The notes beneath the pieces are model-generated. The model was not told where the DNA came from. It saw only the letters and a list, made by a program, of their open reading frames with translations, and made no database searches. A program made the position numbers and the translations under genes. Positions 47,512 through 56,122 of a stretch of DNA of 64,000 bases are shown here, in pieces. Position 1 is the first letter of the stretch. Each line of letters begins with the position of its first letter. Source of the stretch: Prosthecobacter debontii. Lineage in GTDB: Bacteria; Verrucomicrobiota; Verrucomicrobiia; Verrucomicrobiales; Verrucomicrobiaceae. Location of the stretch: positions 124,001 through 188,000 of the forward strand of contig NZ_FUYE01000001.1 in the NCBI RefSeq assembly GCF_900167535.1, read 5' to 3'.

Positions 47512-48988
47512 CATGCCCGTGCCTCTCCTGCGTGACTTTAGCGACCGCCTCAGTCCGATGCTGGTGAAGGAACTGCGGCATGGTCTGCGCACGCGGATTT
47601 TTACCTCCATGCTGATCGTATTCCAGCTCGGCATGATCTTGCTGATCAGCACGGTGATGATGGGGGCACCGATGGAGGTGGTGGGCACCTTGTTCTGGAG
47701 CCTCAGCCTGCTGGCGCTTCTGGGGGCTTTCCCTCTGCGTGGGTTCAATGCGCTGACGAGTGAAGTGCAAGGTGGGACGCTGGACATGCTGCGGCTCACG
47801 AGCATCCCAGCTTTCCGCATTGTGTGGGGAAAGTGGCTGGCCCTTTTCTGCCAGGTGTTGCTGCTAGCGGCTTCCTTGCTGCCTTACATGGTGGCGCGTT
47901 ATCAGTTTGGCGGGGTGGAGGTGGCGCAGGAAGCCTTGGCTCTGGCGATGGCGGTGCTGATCTCGGCGATTGCCACGGCGGCCTATGTGGCCCTTTCCTC
48001 TCAGCGCTCTCTGGTTCTGCGCCTCTTTCTCGCCGCAGGAGTCATCGGGCTACTGATGCCCGCGACGGGGGTGATCTTTGCCACGACTTACAGCACCTCT
48101 GGTGGGCAGCTCATGCAGGCGGTGCTCGGGCTCTCGGGACTGGAGATCGCTGGCCTTTTGATCGGCGGCATGGTGCTGACAGCGTATGCCGTTTTCACCT
48201 TGTTAGCGCTGGCGGCCTCCCGCATTGCGTCGATTTCAGAAAATCACAGTACTTGGAAGCGGCTGGTGCATCTCGCCATGATCAGCCTGCTGGTGCTGAT
48301 CAGCGCAGCCTTGGTATTCCATTCAGAGGCGGTGGCTGCCATGTGGGCTCTGGTCCCGACTTTGATCCTCACGCTGTTCATCGGCATGGATGTGATGACG
48401 GAGGACATGCCTCCTTTTGCCACCGTGATAAAAAAAGAAGCGGAGTGGAGGAGATTTCCCCGTTTCTTGGCCCGCTTGTTTTATCCGGGCTGGGCCAGTG
48501 GTGTGTATTTTTACGGGCTGTTGATGACGGCAGTGTTGAGCGTCTTCGGCCTGCATATGTATCAGCATAAGTGGCACGCGCCTTCGGAACAAATTTTCAT
48601 GTTCATCTGCGTCGCCGCCGTTCCTGTGGTGCCGGTATGCGTGCCCCTGAATAAGGACAACCGAATCGCTCAATGGTGCCGGGTGCAGATCTTCCTGGGC
48701 ATCATCGGTGTGTTGATCAGCATCTTCGGTGACTTGGCAGCTTTGGGCACACTGACGCCTTTGACAGGTCTGATGGCGAGTTTTGCGAACTATGTGGAGA
48801 GGGGGAGCACATTGGCGGTCTCGGCAGCCATCGGCGGTGTCTGGCTGATCGTTGCCATGGCCCACGCTAGGATGGAAGGCTTGCATTACCCCTATCTGGA
48901 GAGTGTGGTCGATAGCCTTCGTCTGGAGGAAAATGCTTCACCTTCATCCACAGCTTCCCCAATCGCTCCTGCCCCCCCGGTATCATGA
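47504..48988 (+). CDS. ABC-2-type permease-like membrane protein (second of a tandem pair)
   Basis: The 494-residue protein is a diverged copy of the upstream gene, sharing DFSDRLSPMLVKELRHGLRTRIF and SEVQGGTLDMLRLTSIPAFR. It has similar hydrophobic segments and a Ser/Pro-rich C-terminal tail. It overlaps the previous gene by 8 bases and the DUF58 gene by 4, so all three form one operon. The transported substrate is unknown; alternative roles in envelope stress or gliding-type systems are possible. Confidence 0.8.
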   Translation: MNSMPVPLLRDFSDRLSPMLVKELRHGLRTRIFTSMLIVFQLGMILLISTVMMGAPMEVVGTLFWSLSLLALLGAFPLRGFNALTSEVQGGTLDMLRLTSIPAFRIVWGKWLALFCQVLLLAASLLPYMVARYQFGGVEVAQEALALAMAVLISAIATAAYVALSSQRSLVLRLFLAAGVIGLLMPATGVIFATTYSTSGGQLMQAVLGLSGLEIAGLLIGGMVLTAYAVFTLLALAASRIASISENHSTWKRLVHLAMISLLVLISAALVFHSEAVAAMWALVPTLILTLFIGMDVMTEDMPPFATVIKKEAEWRRFPRFLARLFYPGWASGVYFYGLLMTAVLSVFGLHMYQHKWHAPSEQIFMFICVAAVPVVPVCVPLNKDNRIAQWCRVQIFLGIIGVLISIFGDLAALGTLTPLTGLMASFANYVERGSTLAVSAAIGGVWLIVAMAHARMEGLHYPYLESVVDSLRLEENASPSSTASPIAPAPPVS

Positions 48989-49875
48989 GGGCGACCCTGA
49001 ATACAGATGAATGGCGGGCGCTGTTAATTCAGGCGCGAGAATGGGCGCGGGTGCTGAAGCTGCCGTTCCGCCGCCAACGCTGGCGCGGGCAAAGTGGCGA
49101 GTTCCAGGGCACGGGTGTGGGCAGTAGCTTGGACTTTCAAGATCACCGCGCTTACATTCCTGGAGATGATCCCCGCCAGATCAATTGGCAGGCCTATGCC
49201 CGCACGGGCACTTACACCATGAAGCTGTATCGGGAAGAGGTGCGTCCTCTGGTTGATCTTGTGGTGGATGTCTCCCCTTCCATGGCGGCCTTTCCTGCCA
49301 AAGGCCAACGGGTGCAGGAACTGGTGGCCTATGCTCTAGAGGCCAGCCTGCAAGCTGGGGCTGCAGTCCGCTGTTTCTGTATTAACGGAGCCGACCATCG
49401 GCACGTGGAACTGGAGGCGATGCTGGCGGGGCGTTGGCAGGAAGAGTGGGTTGGATTAACCAAAAGCAAGGCGGAGATGCCTCCAGCCTTGTCGCGGGTT
49501 CCATGGCGGGCTGGAGCGCTGCGTCTGTGCATCAGTGATCTACTTTTTCCTACCGAACCCGAGCACCTCCTGCTGCCGCTAAGTCAGAACAAGGGTCGCG
49601 GGATCGTGTTCGCCCCTGCTGCGGCTGAGGAGGCAAACCCTGACTGGGATGGTAACTATGAGTTCGAGGATGCGGAGACCACCACGCTGCATGAGCGCCG
49701 GGTGGAGCCGGATCTGCTTCAACGTTATTTGCAGGCTTACACTCGGCACTTCGAACTCTGGAAAGGCGCGGCGATCAAGCATGGGGTGGCTCTTGCGCCG
49801 GTCTCTGCGGAAGGGGATTTTCTCACAGCGTTACGCCGAGAAGGCATGCCCAGCGGAGCGGTCGAGACCGCTTGA
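48985..49875 (+). CDS. DUF58-domain protein
   Basis: The 296-residue protein has the DUF58 core with SGEFQGTGVGSSLDFQDHRAY, YIPGDDPRQINWQAYARTG and KLYREEVRPLVDLVVDVSPSM, the last resembling a von Willebrand MIDAS motif (DVSPSM). DUF58 proteins usually sit beside MoxR ATPases and membrane proteins; here the partners are the two permease-like proteins instead. The start overlaps the previous gene (ATGA). Confidence 0.9.
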   Translation: MRATLNTDEWRALLIQAREWARVLKLPFRRQRWRGQSGEFQGTGVGSSLDFQDHRAYIPGDDPRQINWQAYARTGTYTMKLYREEVRPLVDLVVDVSPSMAAFPAKGQRVQELVAYALEASLQAGAAVRCFCINGADHRHVELEAMLAGRWQEEWVGLTKSKAEMPPALSRVPWRAGALRLCISDLLFPTEPEHLLLPLSQNKGRGIVFAPAAAEEANPDWDGNYEFEDAETTTLHERRVEPDLLQRYLQAYTRHFELWKGAAIKHGVALAPVSAEGDFLTALRREGMPSGAVETA

Positions 49876-49893
49876 AATCGGGATAAATGCCTG

Positions 49894-50382
49894 ATGGCCA
49901 CACAAGAATCTTACAGGATCGACGGTGGTAGTTCGGCGCGGATGTTTATGTTCGGGATCACTATGGCACCGCTCATTGTCATTGATGATCACCCCTCTGT
50001 ATTAAATTTGATTTCCTCCGTCTGCCGCGCTGAAGGGCATTCGGTGATGGCTTTCGATAACGGAACCGACGGGCTCGATGCGATCCGGGAGTTTTTCCCG
50101 TCTGTCGTGCTCGTGGATCGTGAGCTCGGAAGCGTGGACGGTTTGGACATTGTCCGGGAAGTGCGGGAAATCTCGCCCAGCACACGCTGCGTGATGGTGA
50201 CGGCATGCTCGGAAACCCGTGATGTCGTTCATGCGATGCGCCGGGGAGTTTACAACTACATCACCAAACCGTTTGAAGCCCAGGCCATCTTGGACGCGGT
50301 CCACGAGGCACTCACGGAACCTCAAGAGATCCCCCTGGTGAAGCAAAAGCTCGTCATCGTCTATCCAAAGCAGGCGGCCTAA
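49894..50382 (+). CDS. Stand-alone response-regulator receiver protein
   Basis: The 162-residue frame has one receiver domain: acidic pair in VIDDHPSV, phospho-aspartate in VLVDRELGS, Thr in MVTACS and Lys in ITKPFEA. There is no output domain, so it may act by protein contact. Starts at 49894 and 49963 (MAPLIVIDD) are both possible; the second removes a 23-residue tail with no homology that I can see and fits the usual receiver start. No histidine kinase is adjacent. Confidence 0.85.
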   Translation: MATQESYRIDGGSSARMFMFGITMAPLIVIDDHPSVLNLISSVCRAEGHSVMAFDNGTDGLDAIREFFPSVVLVDRELGSVDGLDIVREVREISPSTRCVMVTACSETRDVVHAMRRGVYNYITKPFEAQAILDAVHEALTEPQEIPLVKQKLVIVYPKQAA

Positions 50383-50407
50383 AGACTGACGTTGGAGAAG
50401 GAGCGCA

Positions 50408-52189
50408 TCATTCCTTAACGGTGCGTGGACGGTCGGTGTAGAAAGTCATTTGCAGACTCAGGTTTTCCTTCGGACCCACAGGAATAGCAACGAGTGGCAG
50501 CGGCACTTTATAGGGGAAGCCGGGGCGGGCTGGGAACTCACGGTCAAAGGCTACCATGGGGCCGCGGAAAATGAGATCCGGCCACTCGCGATAGGGGCCA
50601 CTGAGGGCCTCATGCACATACTCGACATGACTGCTGATGGGCGTGATGACGAAACCCGCGACTTTAGCCCCTTGCGCTTCGGCGAGGGTCTTCATGGGCT
50701 CAAATTCATCCCGCTTGATGGGGATCCACACCGAGGGAACATCCACATACCACGCGGTAAACCATGGCGCGTCGGCAAAGAGGATTTCTCCTGGATCGAG
50801 CAGTTTGTTCAACAGCGACACATTGGCGGGGACATAAGGGGGCCAATGTGGGTAGATACGGTTGCGCATCGTCATGCCCAGCTTGATTTGGGCGGGCAGG
50901 ACATTCAACAGGGGCAGTGAGCTGATGCCCACGGCCATGAAGGCGTATCCCAGGCGCCCCCAGGTTCCCCCAGCCATGGGATTCAGCCGAGCCCAGAGCA
51001 CCGCCAGCATGGCGGCACCGTAAATGCTGAGTGCAGGCACTAACGTGAGGTAAAGTTGGTTATCATCCAGTCTCCCTTCTGGAAGGCCGATGAAGCCCAT
51101 GCCGAGGGCGGTGGCCAGGAGCAAAGCGCCGAGAGCGCGTTTGACGGCGTTCGTCTCAGCCCGCCGGAAGCGATGCATGAGGGCGAGGAAGAAACAGACC
51201 GCAGGAAAGCTGTAACCGAATTGCGTGCCCAACTCGCCGAACTGGGTCTGCCAATTCAGCAGCAGCTTGCGCAGCATCTCGGTCACCTGCACTGGCGGCA
51301 TGCCCAGGGAAAATTGGCGTTGGAGTGCCGTGGCATCCAGATTCAGCAGATGGGTCTGAAAGATCGCCTTCGCACCTCCCAGGGGATCACCGCAGGCCTG
51401 TTGAATCCACCAACCCCAACCGGTCAGAGCCAAGATCGGGATTAATGCCACCCTTATGGAGAGGGAGCGCTTTTCGGGTAGCGCCAAAACGACGGCGAGG
51501 ACCAAGCCGAGCACGAGCCAGATAGCCAGCCAGTGGGTGAGCGCCATGAGGGCAGCGACCATGCCCAGCAGAAAGAGCGTTCCCCCGGAGGAACGGTCCT
51601 GGTGAGCGGCTAGGGAGGCGGACACCAGCAGGCGCACCGCCAGAGCCATGAGAGGCATCAGCAAGGCGACCGCGCTGCCGCTGACGGCCAATTCCCAGAG
51701 CGGTTCACATACCAGCAGAACGGCCACCGTCACTCCAGCGATGGTGTCATCGAACAGCTTCCGGGCTGAACCGTGAGTCCAAAAAAGAGTCAGTAACAGA
51801 CCTGCGGCTCCGATGCAGGCCACGGCCCTATCCAGCAAGAAAATGGCGCCATTTTTACCAGGTTCATAAGTCTGATGGCGATGCAAGAGCTTGAAGACCG
51901 GAGCCAAGAGCAGAGGCTGAAGTGGCGGCTGAGTAATGTCCGGCATAGCGGCCGGGGCAGGGGACCTGCCCGCCTGCGTGAGCACGGCCCAGGCATAGGG
52001 GCGGATGACTTTGGTCTGGAAGGGGTTTCCTCGCGCCATCTCTCGGGCCATCTGTGCCTGCTCCATGCCGGTGGCGCTGCTGAGGCCTCGAAAGGTGATG
52101 AAGACATGCGTGAGGGCCATGCCGATGGCGAGGGCATAGAACGCCAACCGAAACAGCGGATTGCTGGAAGTAGGCGATGGGTTCGGCAT
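50408..52189 (-). CDS. Polytopic GT-C-like membrane protein
   Basis: The product of about 593 residues has roughly ten membrane segments and an early periplasmic loop typical of GT39/ArnT-like lipid-dependent glycosyltransferases. I cannot point to a catalytic motif with confidence. The ATG at 52189 is chosen because the frame upstream would run into the TPR gene and across a terminator. It is convergent with the receiver gene. Function is inferred from topology only. Confidence 0.7.
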   Translation of the reverse strand: MPNPSPTSSNPLFRLAFYALAIGMALTHVFITFRGLSSATGMEQAQMAREMARGNPFQTKVIRPYAWAVLTQAGRSPAPAAMPDITQPPLQPLLLAPVFKLLHRHQTYEPGKNGAIFLLDRAVACIGAAGLLLTLFWTHGSARKLFDDTIAGVTVAVLLVCEPLWELAVSGSAVALLMPLMALAVRLLVSASLAAHQDRSSGGTLFLLGMVAALMALTHWLAIWLVLGLVLAVVLALPEKRSLSIRVALIPILALTGWGWWIQQACGDPLGGAKAIFQTHLLNLDATALQRQFSLGMPPVQVTEMLRKLLLNWQTQFGELGTQFGYSFPAVCFFLALMHRFRRAETNAVKRALGALLLATALGMGFIGLPEGRLDDNQLYLTLVPALSIYGAAMLAVLWARLNPMAGGTWGRLGYAFMAVGISSLPLLNVLPAQIKLGMTMRNRIYPHWPPYVPANVSLLNKLLDPGEILFADAPWFTAWYVDVPSVWIPIKRDEFEPMKTLAEAQGAKVAGFVITPISSHVEYVHEALSGPYREWPDLIFRGPMVAFDREFPARPGFPYKVPLPLVAIPVGPKENLSLQMTFYTDRPRTVKE

Positions 52190-52243
52190 GGTCCGGCAAA
52201 GATAGCCTTGGTTAAGGTGAGTTGGCAATCCTGCCCCGCAAAC

Positions 52244-52277
52244 AAAAATCCCTGATCCACGTGGGTGGACCAGGGAT
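52244..52277 (-). terminator. Terminator after the TPR gene
   Basis: On the minus strand a 13-base stem (ATCCCTGGTCCAC with GTGGATCAGGGAT, one mismatch) is followed by TTTTTG, about 30 bases past the TPR stop. It lies before the GT-C-like gene. Confidence 0.75.
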
Positions 52278-52307
52278 GCTGAGTGGAATGAGAAGCGGTG
52301 AGGCGGA

Positions 52308-53678
52308 TCAGGAGTACGAGGACTCCACGCGCTTAGCCACATCGCGGTAGCCGTAGTCGGCGTTGTAGATTTCCTTCAGGGCTTCCAGATACTGCTCGGC
52401 TTTGCCCATCTTCTCGCTGACCAGGGCCAGTTCATAGAGGATCTCTTTCTTGGTGTTGTCCATGATGGCCAACTCCTTGGAGGCATCCAGGAAGGCGCTT
52501 TGAGCCAAGTCGTTCATGTTCTTTTTCTCGAAGCAACGACCCAGCAGCAGCATCGCCTTGATGCGGATGTTGGGGTTGCTCTTCGCCTGCTGAAGCTCAG
52601 GGATGGCTTCAGTGAACATGGCGGCATTGAAGTAAGCCTGACCCAGGTCATAACGCAGGGCCTTGTCAGTGGGGTTGCGCTCCACCCTGGCGCGGCACTC
52701 ATCAATGACGGAAGAGGCCCGCTGACGACGGATTTCAGCGAGTTGAGCCCGTTTCTCTTCAATGTCAGGTGCTCCTGGATTGGACTCAATCTCGGTCTCC
52801 ATCTGCTGGATCTGTCTTTCCTGCGCCTTGTCACGCACCATCTCGGTGCGGCGTTGCAGGGCCACATCCCCAGGATTCAGGGTCAGCGCGTAGTCGTAGA
52901 ACATCAGGGCGCTGTCGATCTGATCCAGCTCTTCATAGAGTTGCGCCATGCTCTTCACCGAGTTGATGTTCGTCTGGTCCTGGTTGTAGAGATTGATGAA
53001 GTGAGCCAGCAGCGATTCCGTCTGCTCCTGTGTGCGGCCCTGCTTGTTGAGCATTTCCAGCAGGTTGGCTTCGTCGGAGTTCTTTTTGACCTTGTTAAAG
53101 TCACCATCCGAGCCCCAGCCCTGACGCAGAATGGAGGAGCGCGCGGCTGCATCCTTCTCCCCCTTCATGGCGTTGAGGTCGCGTGGGTCAAGCTTGACGA
53201 TGGCACGATAGACTTCCCCCGCCTTCTCCGGCTCATCGTGGGCCATGTAGTGATTGGCCAGGTTGTGCATCAGCTTGGTGTTATCCGGCTGACCCATGCG
53301 GATGGTTTCCAGCGCAAAGGCGGCTAGCTGCGGGAATTGCAGCTTCATCGCGATATCGTAAAGCTGCTGATTGGCCGAGACGTTGAAAGGGTCCTTTTGG
53401 AAAACGTTCTCTTCCAGATCGGCGATGGCTTCCCATGGATCCTTCTTGGAGCCACCTTTGAAGAGGCCGCCGCCGAAGCTAAATTTACGCCCGCCTCCTA
53501 CCGATTCCCCCTCAGCACGGCGCAAGATCATGCGGCCATCCAAGAAGCCGGGCTCTTCTTTGACAATCGGCAGCACGAGGCTGACCGCATATTCCCAGTT
53601 CTTCTGTTCAACGGCGAGCAGGCCCTTTTTCCACAGGTTCTGGTGCTTGGGTTGCAGTTCAGTTTCCTTGACGATCAT
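52308..53678 (-). CDS. Tetratricopeptide-repeat protein
   Basis: The 456-residue protein is built of helical TPR-type repeats (for example ALMFYDYALTLNPGD and AMLLLGRCFEKKNMNDLAQS), with a glycine-rich GGGRKFSFGGGLFKGGS segment near 60-76. No signal peptide or enzymatic domain is seen. TPR proteins are scaffolds for complexes. It starts 4 bases after the small membrane protein gene, so the two are co-transcribed. Confidence 0.85.
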   Translation of the reverse strand: MIVKETELQPKHQNLWKKGLLAVEQKNWEYAVSLVLPIVKEEPGFLDGRMILRRAEGESVGGGRKFSFGGGLFKGGSKKDPWEAIADLEENVFQKDPFNVSANQQLYDIAMKLQFPQLAAFALETIRMGQPDNTKLMHNLANHYMAHDEPEKAGEVYRAIVKLDPRDLNAMKGEKDAAARSSILRQGWGSDGDFNKVKKNSDEANLLEMLNKQGRTQEQTESLLAHFINLYNQDQTNINSVKSMAQLYEELDQIDSALMFYDYALTLNPGDVALQRRTEMVRDKAQERQIQQMETEIESNPGAPDIEEKRAQLAEIRRQRASSVIDECRARVERNPTDKALRYDLGQAYFNAAMFTEAIPELQQAKSNPNIRIKAMLLLGRCFEKKNMNDLAQSAFLDASKELAIMDNTKKEILYELALVSEKMGKAEQYLEALKEIYNADYGYRDVAKRVESSYS

Positions 53679-53682
53679 GATG

Positions 53683-53886
53683 CTATTTACGAGGCGGGGG
53701 GTTGACTGGGGTGTCCTTGCTGGCAGGCGCTTCCTTGGTGGAAACCATTTCCGTCAGAGTCTGCCACTCTTCCTGCACGCCATGACTGAAGCCCTTCATG
53801 CTGAATCCGTGCTCAAAGAGCACCATCCAGCAGAACGAAGCAGCCAGGAAAGCAAGAAGCCAGAGTATTTTAGAGAGCAGACGCAT
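53683..53886 (-). CDS. Small single-pass membrane protein
   Basis: The 67-residue protein has one N-terminal membrane helix (LLSKILWLLAFLAASFCWMV) and a short hydrophilic tail rich in Pro and Lys. It lies 4 bases before the TPR gene. No homologue is recognised. The gene is supported by its tight spacing and helix rather than by family. Confidence 0.6.
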   Translation of the reverse strand: MRLLSKILWLLAFLAASFCWMVLFEHGFSMKGFSHGVQEEWQTLTEMVSTKEAPASKDTPVNPPPRK

Positions 53887-53999
53887 GTCCGGAGAAAAAT
53901 TGAGATTACAAATAAACTGCCCTCAGCGTCCAGCACAGAGTTTTTTGTTTCGAAAACCCACACTTGCATCCCTGGGGCGGGCTGCGGCAGCATGCGGGC

Positions 54000-55178
54000 A
54001 TGACTCCTCTCCACCACCTGCGCGCCGGTATCATCGGCACCGGCTTCATCGGCCCCGTCCATATTGAGGCCCTAAAACGCCTTGGCGTCCAGGTCACCGC
54101 CATCTGCGCCTCCACCTCCAGCGCCCGTAAAACCGCCGAACAGTGGGGAATTGACGAAGTTTATGGAGATTATGACCACGAGGCCATGTTTGCCAGCCCT
54201 AACGTGGACGTGGTGCACATCACCTCCCCTAACAATGTCCATGTCGAGCAATCCCTGGCTGCCCTGGACATGGGCAAGCACGTGATTTGTGAAAAACCAC
54301 TCGGCATGACCAGTGAAGAAACCGCCCGCGTGGTGGCAGCGGTGAAAAAGGGCGGGAAAAAAGGCCCCGTCTTTGCTGTGAACTACATGTGCCGTTTTTT
54401 CCCTGCGGTGCTTCAGATGCGTGCCCTGGTGGAGCGAGGAGACCTGGGCCAGATCATCCATGTGCAGGGTCACTTTTTCCAGGACTGGCTGCTGCATCAG
54501 ACCGACTTCAACTGGCGTGTGCTGGCGAAGGAAGGTGGAAAACTGCGCGCCGTGGGGGACATCGGCACCCACTGGATCGATGCCGTCAGTTTCATCTTGG
54601 GGGCCAAAGCGCAGAGCGTGTTTGCCCACATCGAGACCTTTCACAAAACCCGCCTTCGCCCGAAAGGCCAAGTGCAGACCTTTGCCAAAGTGGACCCCAA
54701 AAAGATGGAGCCCTACAAGGTGGATACCGAGGACTTTGGCAGCGTGCTGCTGAAGTTTGGCAATTCCAAACATGGTTATGCCAACGGCGTGCATGCCAAT
54801 GCCAGCATCTCCCAGGTGGCTGCCGGATGGAAGTGCAGCCTCGCGCTCGGCATCTATGGCACTAAGGGCAGTGTGCAGTGGGATCTTCAGCAGCCGAATG
54901 AAATCATCGTCGGTCGGCGCGATCAGCCTAACCAAATCTTGCAGCGTGCCACTCCGGGCTTCGATGTGGATGTGGCGAATTTTACCGACTACCCCGGCGG
55001 TCACCCCGAGGGCTTTAGTGATGCCCATAAGATGCACTACCGCGCCGTGTATGAGCACATCGCCAGTGGCAAAAAGATCCCGGCTCTTTTCGCCACCGCC
55101 GAAGACGGACATCACGAGGTGAAACTGTGCGAGGCCATCCTGCAAAGCAGCAAGACCCAAGGCTGGGCTAAGATTTAA
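54000..55178 (+). CDS. Gfo/Idh/MocA-family oxidoreductase
   Basis: The product of about 392 residues has an N-terminal Rossmann domain (AGIIGTGFIGPVHIEAL near 8-24) and the family's CEKPLGMT motif with the catalytic-site lysine. The C-terminal domain has GDIGTHWIDAVSFILG, containing the conserved histidine. These enzymes use NAD(P) on sugars or inositols. The ATG at 54000 fits the fold start. It is 16 bases before a sugar isomerase-like gene, suggesting a sugar or inositol pathway. Confidence 0.92.
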   Translation: MTPLHHLRAGIIGTGFIGPVHIEALKRLGVQVTAICASTSSARKTAEQWGIDEVYGDYDHEAMFASPNVDVVHITSPNNVHVEQSLAALDMGKHVICEKPLGMTSEETARVVAAVKKGGKKGPVFAVNYMCRFFPAVLQMRALVERGDLGQIIHVQGHFFQDWLLHQTDFNWRVLAKEGGKLRAVGDIGTHWIDAVSFILGAKAQSVFAHIETFHKTRLRPKGQVQTFAKVDPKKMEPYKVDTEDFGSVLLKFGNSKHGYANGVHANASISQVAAGWKCSLALGIYGTKGSVQWDLQQPNEIIVGRRDQPNQILQRATPGFDVDVANFTDYPGGHPEGFSDAHKMHYRAVYEHIASGKKIPALFATAEDGHHEVKLCEAILQSSKTQGWAKI

Positions 55179-55194
55179 TCGATTCCGACGGCTT

Positions 55195-56109
55195 ATGAAA
55201 CTCGGCTTCGTATCCAATATTCTCCTCGAACTCTCCCTCAGCGATGTCCTTTCCTTCGCGGCTCATGAGGGCTTTGCCTCGGTCGAGATCTGCTGCTGGC
55301 CCGTTGGCAAGGCGGATCGCAAGTATGCCGGTGTGACACACCTAGACGTCACCACCCTCACCCAAGCTCAGGCGGATGATACCCGCTCGCTGTGTCAGGA
55401 TCACGGTGTCAGCATGAGTGCCTTGGGTTATTACCCGAACATCCTCGATCCGAATCCCGGGGTGTCCAAAGCTGCCGTAGCTCACTTTAAAAAGGTGATC
55501 AAAGCCGCTCCGATGGTGGGCTTGGACACCGTCACCGGTTTCATTGGCAAAGATTGGACCAAGACCGTGGATGATAACTGGCCTCGCTTTCTGAAAGTGT
55601 GGAGGCCCATCCTCCAATACGCTGCCGACCATGGCGTGCGTATTGCCATCGAAAATTGTCCCATGCTCTTCACCCAGGATGAATGGCCTGGGGGTAAGAA
55701 CCTCATGACCACACCCGCCATCTGGCGCCGGGCCTTTCATGATCTAGACATGCCTAACTTAGGATTGAACTATGATCCCTCTCATTTCGTGCTTCAAGGC
55801 ATGGACCCCATCAGCCCGTTGGCCGAGTTCAAAGATCGCCTGTTCCATCTGCATGCCAAGGACATGACCATCGATCACAAAGCCCTCAATGAAGTGGGCC
55901 GTTTTGATTTCACCAAGAACTGGCACCTGCCGCGCATCCCCGGCTACGGCGAGGTCAATTGGGTTGCTTTCATGGCCGAGCTCACTCGTATTGGTTACGA
56001 AGGCCCCGTGTGCATTGAGGTCGAGGACGAAACTTTCGGCAAACACCTTGATGGCCGCATGAAAGCCCTCAAAGTCAGTCGCAACGTGCTCGCGCCGTAT
56101 TTTGGGTGA
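55195..56109 (+). CDS. Sugar phosphate isomerase/epimerase (TIM-barrel) protein
   Basis: The 304-residue protein has the xylose-isomerase-like TIM barrel layout, with metal-binding motifs in IAIENCPM, LNYDPSHF, HLHAKDM and CIEVEDETF. The family isomerises or epimerises sugars, including inositol derivatives. It follows the Gfo/Idh/MocA gene by 16 bases, a common pairing in sugar degradation. Its substrate is not determined. It converges with the ClC gene. Confidence 0.92.
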   Translation: MKLGFVSNILLELSLSDVLSFAAHEGFASVEICCWPVGKADRKYAGVTHLDVTTLTQAQADDTRSLCQDHGVSMSALGYYPNILDPNPGVSKAAVAHFKKVIKAAPMVGLDTVTGFIGKDWTKTVDDNWPRFLKVWRPILQYAADHGVRIAIENCPMLFTQDEWPGGKNLMTTPAIWRRAFHDLDMPNLGLNYDPSHFVLQGMDPISPLAEFKDRLFHLHAKDMTIDHKALNEVGRFDFTKNWHLPRIPGYGEVNWVAFMAELTRIGYEGPVCIEVEDETFGKHLDGRMKALKVSRNVLAPYFG

Positions 56110-56122
56110 TGAAGTGAGAAAT

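Noticed and set aside
52190-52342. Upstream start for the GT-C-like gene
   Set aside because: It would overlap the end of the TPR gene and run across its terminator; the extension has no membrane or signal logic.
52500-53327. 275-residue plus-strand ORF
   Set aside because: Antisense to the TPR protein and composed of repeats mirrored from it.
54072-55217. 381-residue minus-strand ORF
   Set aside because: Antisense to the Gfo/Idh/MocA oxidoreductase gene, which has full family motifs.
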